Shown in pieces: positions 5,190 to 6,968 of a DNA stretch of 6,968 nt; the first letter of the stretch is position 1; every line of letters begins with the position of its first letter. Where the stretch lies: contig CAYUFT010000106.1 in assembly GCA_964444115.1 (NCBI GenBank), positions 1 to 6,968 of the forward strand, in the 5' to 3' direction. This DNA is from UBA349 sp964444115 (GTDB lineage: Archaea; Methanobacteriota; Methanobacteria; Methanobacteriales; Methanobacteriaceae). The position numbers and the translations under genes are program-made. The notes beneath the pieces are model-generated. The model worked only from the letters and a program-made list of their open reading frames with translations, had not been told where the DNA came from and did not search any database.

Positions 5190-6449
5190 TTAAAATACTA
5201 CTTTTAAAGCAGATTCCATGCTATTTAATGTATTCTCAATATCTTCACGAGAATGAGATTGTGATAAGAAACAGCACTCGAATTGAGATGGTGGTATGAA
5301 AATTCCCTTTTTAAGAAGTTCTTGGAAATAAATAGAAAACTTATCAACATTAGAAGTCTTAGCATCATTATAGTTTTTTACCTCAATTTCAGTGAAATAA
5401 ATCTGGAACATGGATGCTAAACCAACTAACTTCAAATTAAAGTCATTATCCTCTAAAATATCTCTGATTCCATCCCTTAAAGATTGACTTTTTTCATTCA
5501 ACCCGGAATAAAATTTTTTATCAAGTAATTCAAGTGTGTTCAATCCTGCAGTTACTGAAACAGGATTTCCATTGAAAGTTCCTGCTTGATAAACACTTCC
5601 ACAAGGTGCAATGAACTCCATTATTTCTTTTTTACCAGCTAAAGCACCCATAGGAAATCCACCACCGATAATTTTCCCCATAGTAACCAGGTCTGGAGTA
5701 ACACCAAAATATTCCTGAGCTCCTCCTTCTGAAAGTCTGAAACCTGTGATAACTTCATCAAAAATAAGTATTATATTATTTTCTTCAGTTATTTGGCGTA
5801 AAAATTCTAAATATCCTTTTTGAGGTTCAATACAACCAATATTAGCCATCACTGGCTCTACAATAATCGCTGCTATTTCATCTGCTTCCAATTCAATTAA
5901 TGCTGAAATTGCATCCTCATCATTAAAAGGGACAGAAAGAGTATTTTTTGTGGTATCTTCTGGCACACCGAGAGAATCTGGTAAACATGCAGCTCCTGAA
6001 CCCGATTTTACCAGAACATAGTCATGAGCACCATGATAAGATCCTTCAAATTTAATAATTTTGTTTTTCCCTGTAAAACCTCGGGCCAGTCTTATGGCAC
6101 TCATAGTTGCTTCCGTTCCAGAATTAACAAAGCGAACCATTTCCGCACAAGGAACCTTATTTATAACTAATTTTGCCAATCCAATTTCTTTTTCCGTGGG
6201 AGCACCAAAGGTAGTTCCATTTTTAATTTGCTCGTAAACAGATTCAATTATGTTTTCTGGGGCATGTCCCATTATTAAAGGACCATAGCCCAGGCAGTAA
6301 TCAGTATAAACATTACCATCAACATCCCACAGTTTTGAACCTTTCCCTTTATTTGCAAAAAACGGATATGGTTTAAATGCTCTGACTGGAGAATCTACGC
6401 CCCCAGGCAAGTATTTTTGGGATTCTTTAAATAAATCTTCAGATTTCAT
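5190..6449 (-). CDS. hemL: Glutamate-1-semialdehyde 2,1-aminomutase
   Basis: HemL is the cytoplasmic PLP enzyme that converts glutamate-1-semialdehyde to 5-aminolevulinate, the first committed tetrapyrrole precursor. In a methanogen this feeds cobamide and coenzyme F430. At 419 residues the length is normal for the family. Signatures seen are YLPGGVDSPVRAF (13-25), NSGTEATMSAIRLAR (109-123), FEGSYHGAHD (134-143), IFDEVITGFR (229-238, Asp231 contacting PLP), TMGKIIGGGFPMGA (256-269, Lys259 as the expected Schiff-base lysine), and QAGTFNGNPVSVTAGL (288-303). The GSYHG and GTFNGNP stretches favour the aminomutase over other class-III aminotransferases. GAGG nine bases before the ATG supports the start. 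It lies 77 bp downstream of cbiC on the same strand, so read-through is possible, but a TATA-like box in the gap suggests its own promoter. Confidence 0.97.
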   Translation of the reverse strand: MKSEDLFKESQKYLPGGVDSPVRAFKPYPFFANKGKGSKLWDVDGNVYTDYCLGYGPLIMGHAPENIIESVYEQIKNGTTFGAPTEKEIGLAKLVINKVPCAEMVRFVNSGTEATMSAIRLARGFTGKNKIIKFEGSYHGAHDYVLVKSGSGAACLPDSLGVPEDTTKNTLSVPFNDEDAISALIELEADEIAAIIVEPVMANIGCIEPQKGYLEFLRQITEENNIILIFDEVITGFRLSEGGAQEYFGVTPDLVTMGKIIGGGFPMGALAGKKEIMEFIAPCGSVYQAGTFNGNPVSVTAGLNTLELLDKKFYSGLNEKSQSLRDGIRDILEDNDFNLKLVGLASMFQIYFTEIEVKNYNDAKTSNVDKFSIYFQELLKKGIFIPPSQFECCFLSQSHSREDIENTLNSMESALKVVF

Positions 6450-6474
6450 TGTTTTTCCTCATTTAATCAATCAA

Positions 6475-6486
6475 TATAACGTTATA
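6475..6486. promoter_or_regulatory. Palindrome at the predicted hemL transcription start
   Basis: TATAACGTTATA is a perfect 12-bp inverted repeat located about 25 bases downstream of the hemL TATA-like box, where transcription should begin. A repressor bound there would block initiation. It does not match the GGAA-N6-TTCC operator of the nitrogen regulator NrpR. The regulator is unknown. Confidence 0.35.
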
Positions 6487-6500
6487 ATCACTATGAACTA

Positions 6501-6514
6501 TTTAAATATTTAAA
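6501..6514 (-). promoter_or_regulatory. TATA box of hemL
   Basis: TTTAAATATTTAAA contains the archaeal consensus TTTAAATA on the minus strand inside the 77-bp gap between cbiC and hemL. Transcription would start near 6476-6483 and give a leader of about 30 nt containing the GAGG ribosome site. The box is itself palindromic, so direction is inferred from gene orientation. Confidence 0.5.
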
Positions 6515-6526
6515 CAAAACTAACCA

Positions 6527-6968
6527 TTATTCCTGACCAGTTTTACTAATATTAATAAGGGAATTTACAGTAGCTACAGCGACTGGAGTGCCTCCTTTAG
6601 GGCCCCGGGTTATTAAACTAGGAATAGTTGTTTTTAAAAGTGATTCTTTTGAATCAGCAGCTCCAACAAAACCAACAGGAACTCCAACAACAGATTTAAC
6701 ATCCATTTCCCCATTTTCGACCAGCTCAATGACTTTATAAAGAGCAGTAGGAGCATTTCCAATGACCACTATACCCCCAAACCCATTATCTGCAGCATAT
6801 TGCATGGCGGCGGCTGCTCGGGTAATTTCACTTTCTTTGGCCATTTTAATGACATCCGGATGACTTATAAAACAATTAACATTACCAGAATATTTATTTA
6901 TACCAACACGAACCATGTTGATATCTGTTAAAATATCCAGATCTTTTTTTAACGATTTAACACTTTTA
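6527..6968 (-). CDS. cbiC: Cobalt-precorrin-8 methylmutase, C-terminal part (5' end outside window)
   Basis: CbiC moves the methyl group from C-11 to C-12 of cobalt-precorrin-8 to give cobyrinic acid in the anaerobic cobalamin pathway. Methanogens need this corrinoid for methyl transfer. The frame stays open to the window edge: 17 codons (ending in DLDILTDIN) precede the internal Met at 6916, which lies in the conserved 'D.NMVRVGI' stretch and is therefore not the start. The 146 visible residues are the C-terminal two thirds of a family of about 200-215. Family motifs seen are ESEITRAAAAMQYA, VVIGNAPTALYKVIEL, VVGVPVGFVGAADSKE and TRGPKGGTPVAVATVN. The catalytic histidine of known CbiC/CobH enzymes lies in the missing N-terminal part. 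The neighbouring hemL acts at the start of the same tetrapyrrole pathway. The aerobic homologue CobH is the alternative name; a methanogen implies the anaerobic route. Confidence 0.95.
   Translation of the reverse strand, partial: KSVKSLKKDLDILTDINMVRVGINKYSGNVNCFISHPDVIKMAKESEITRAAAAMQYAADNGFGGIVVIGNAPTALYKVIELVENGEMDVKSVVGVPVGFVGAADSKESLLKTTIPSLITRGPKGGTPVAVATVNSLINISKTGQE

Noticed and set aside
6527..6916. A short 129-residue CbiC starting at the Met at 6916
   Set aside because: The frame continues open to the window edge, and that Met is inside a conserved stretch, so it is a window cut, not a short gene.

Overview
The window joins two sources. Bases 1 to about 570 are GC-rich (38 of 60 bases are G/C in 301-360) and encode the start of a bacterial SecA, most like Chloroflexi/Anaerolineae SecA by eye. 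From about 576 to the end the DNA is AT-rich (13 of 60 G/C in 601-660) and its genes are those of a methanogenic archaeon, very probably Methanobacteriales (Methanobacterium-like). The evidence is the methanogen marker gene mtxX, an archaeal-type UppS, a DUF4012 protein, a zinc-ribbon protein of a type I associate with Methanobacteria, a glutamate-1-semialdehyde aminomutase, a cobalt-precorrin-8 methylmutase, T-rich terminators and TATA-like promoters. Archaea do not have SecA, so the left end most likely marks a chimeric contig. A real insertion cannot be excluded from the sequence alone.

Layout, left to right: (1) 1-575, a secA 5' fragment on the + strand that breaks off where archaeal DNA begins, exactly against the tatD stop codon. 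(2) 576-3064, a minus-strand block transcribed mtxX -> uppS -> tatD. mtxX and uppS are tightly coupled: 9 nt separate them and the mtxX stop lies inside the uppS ribosome binding site. An oligo-T tract then separates uppS from tatD. (3) 3065-3433, an extremely AT-rich divergent promoter region. (4) 3434-5042, two plus-strand genes for membrane-anchored proteins: a DUF4012 protein with LytR-CpsA-Psr-like motifs, and a zinc-ribbon/coiled-coil/C-terminal-anchor protein. Each has its own apparent control region. (5) 5190-6968, a minus-strand tetrapyrrole pair, cbiC (cut by the window edge) followed by hemL, with a TATA-like promoter and a palindrome between them.

Functionally, hemL makes 5-aminolevulinate, which feeds the corrinoid made through CbiC and also F430, both needed for methanogenesis. 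UppS makes the polyprenyl diphosphate carrier used for pseudomurein and surface glycan assembly. The DUF4012 protein could act on such lipid-linked glycans if its resemblance to LCP transferases is real. No tRNA, rRNA, CRISPR array or insertion sequence was seen. The most unusual points are the secA/archaeal junction, the LCP-like motifs of the DUF4012 protein, and the coupling of a methanogenesis marker to the carrier-lipid gene.
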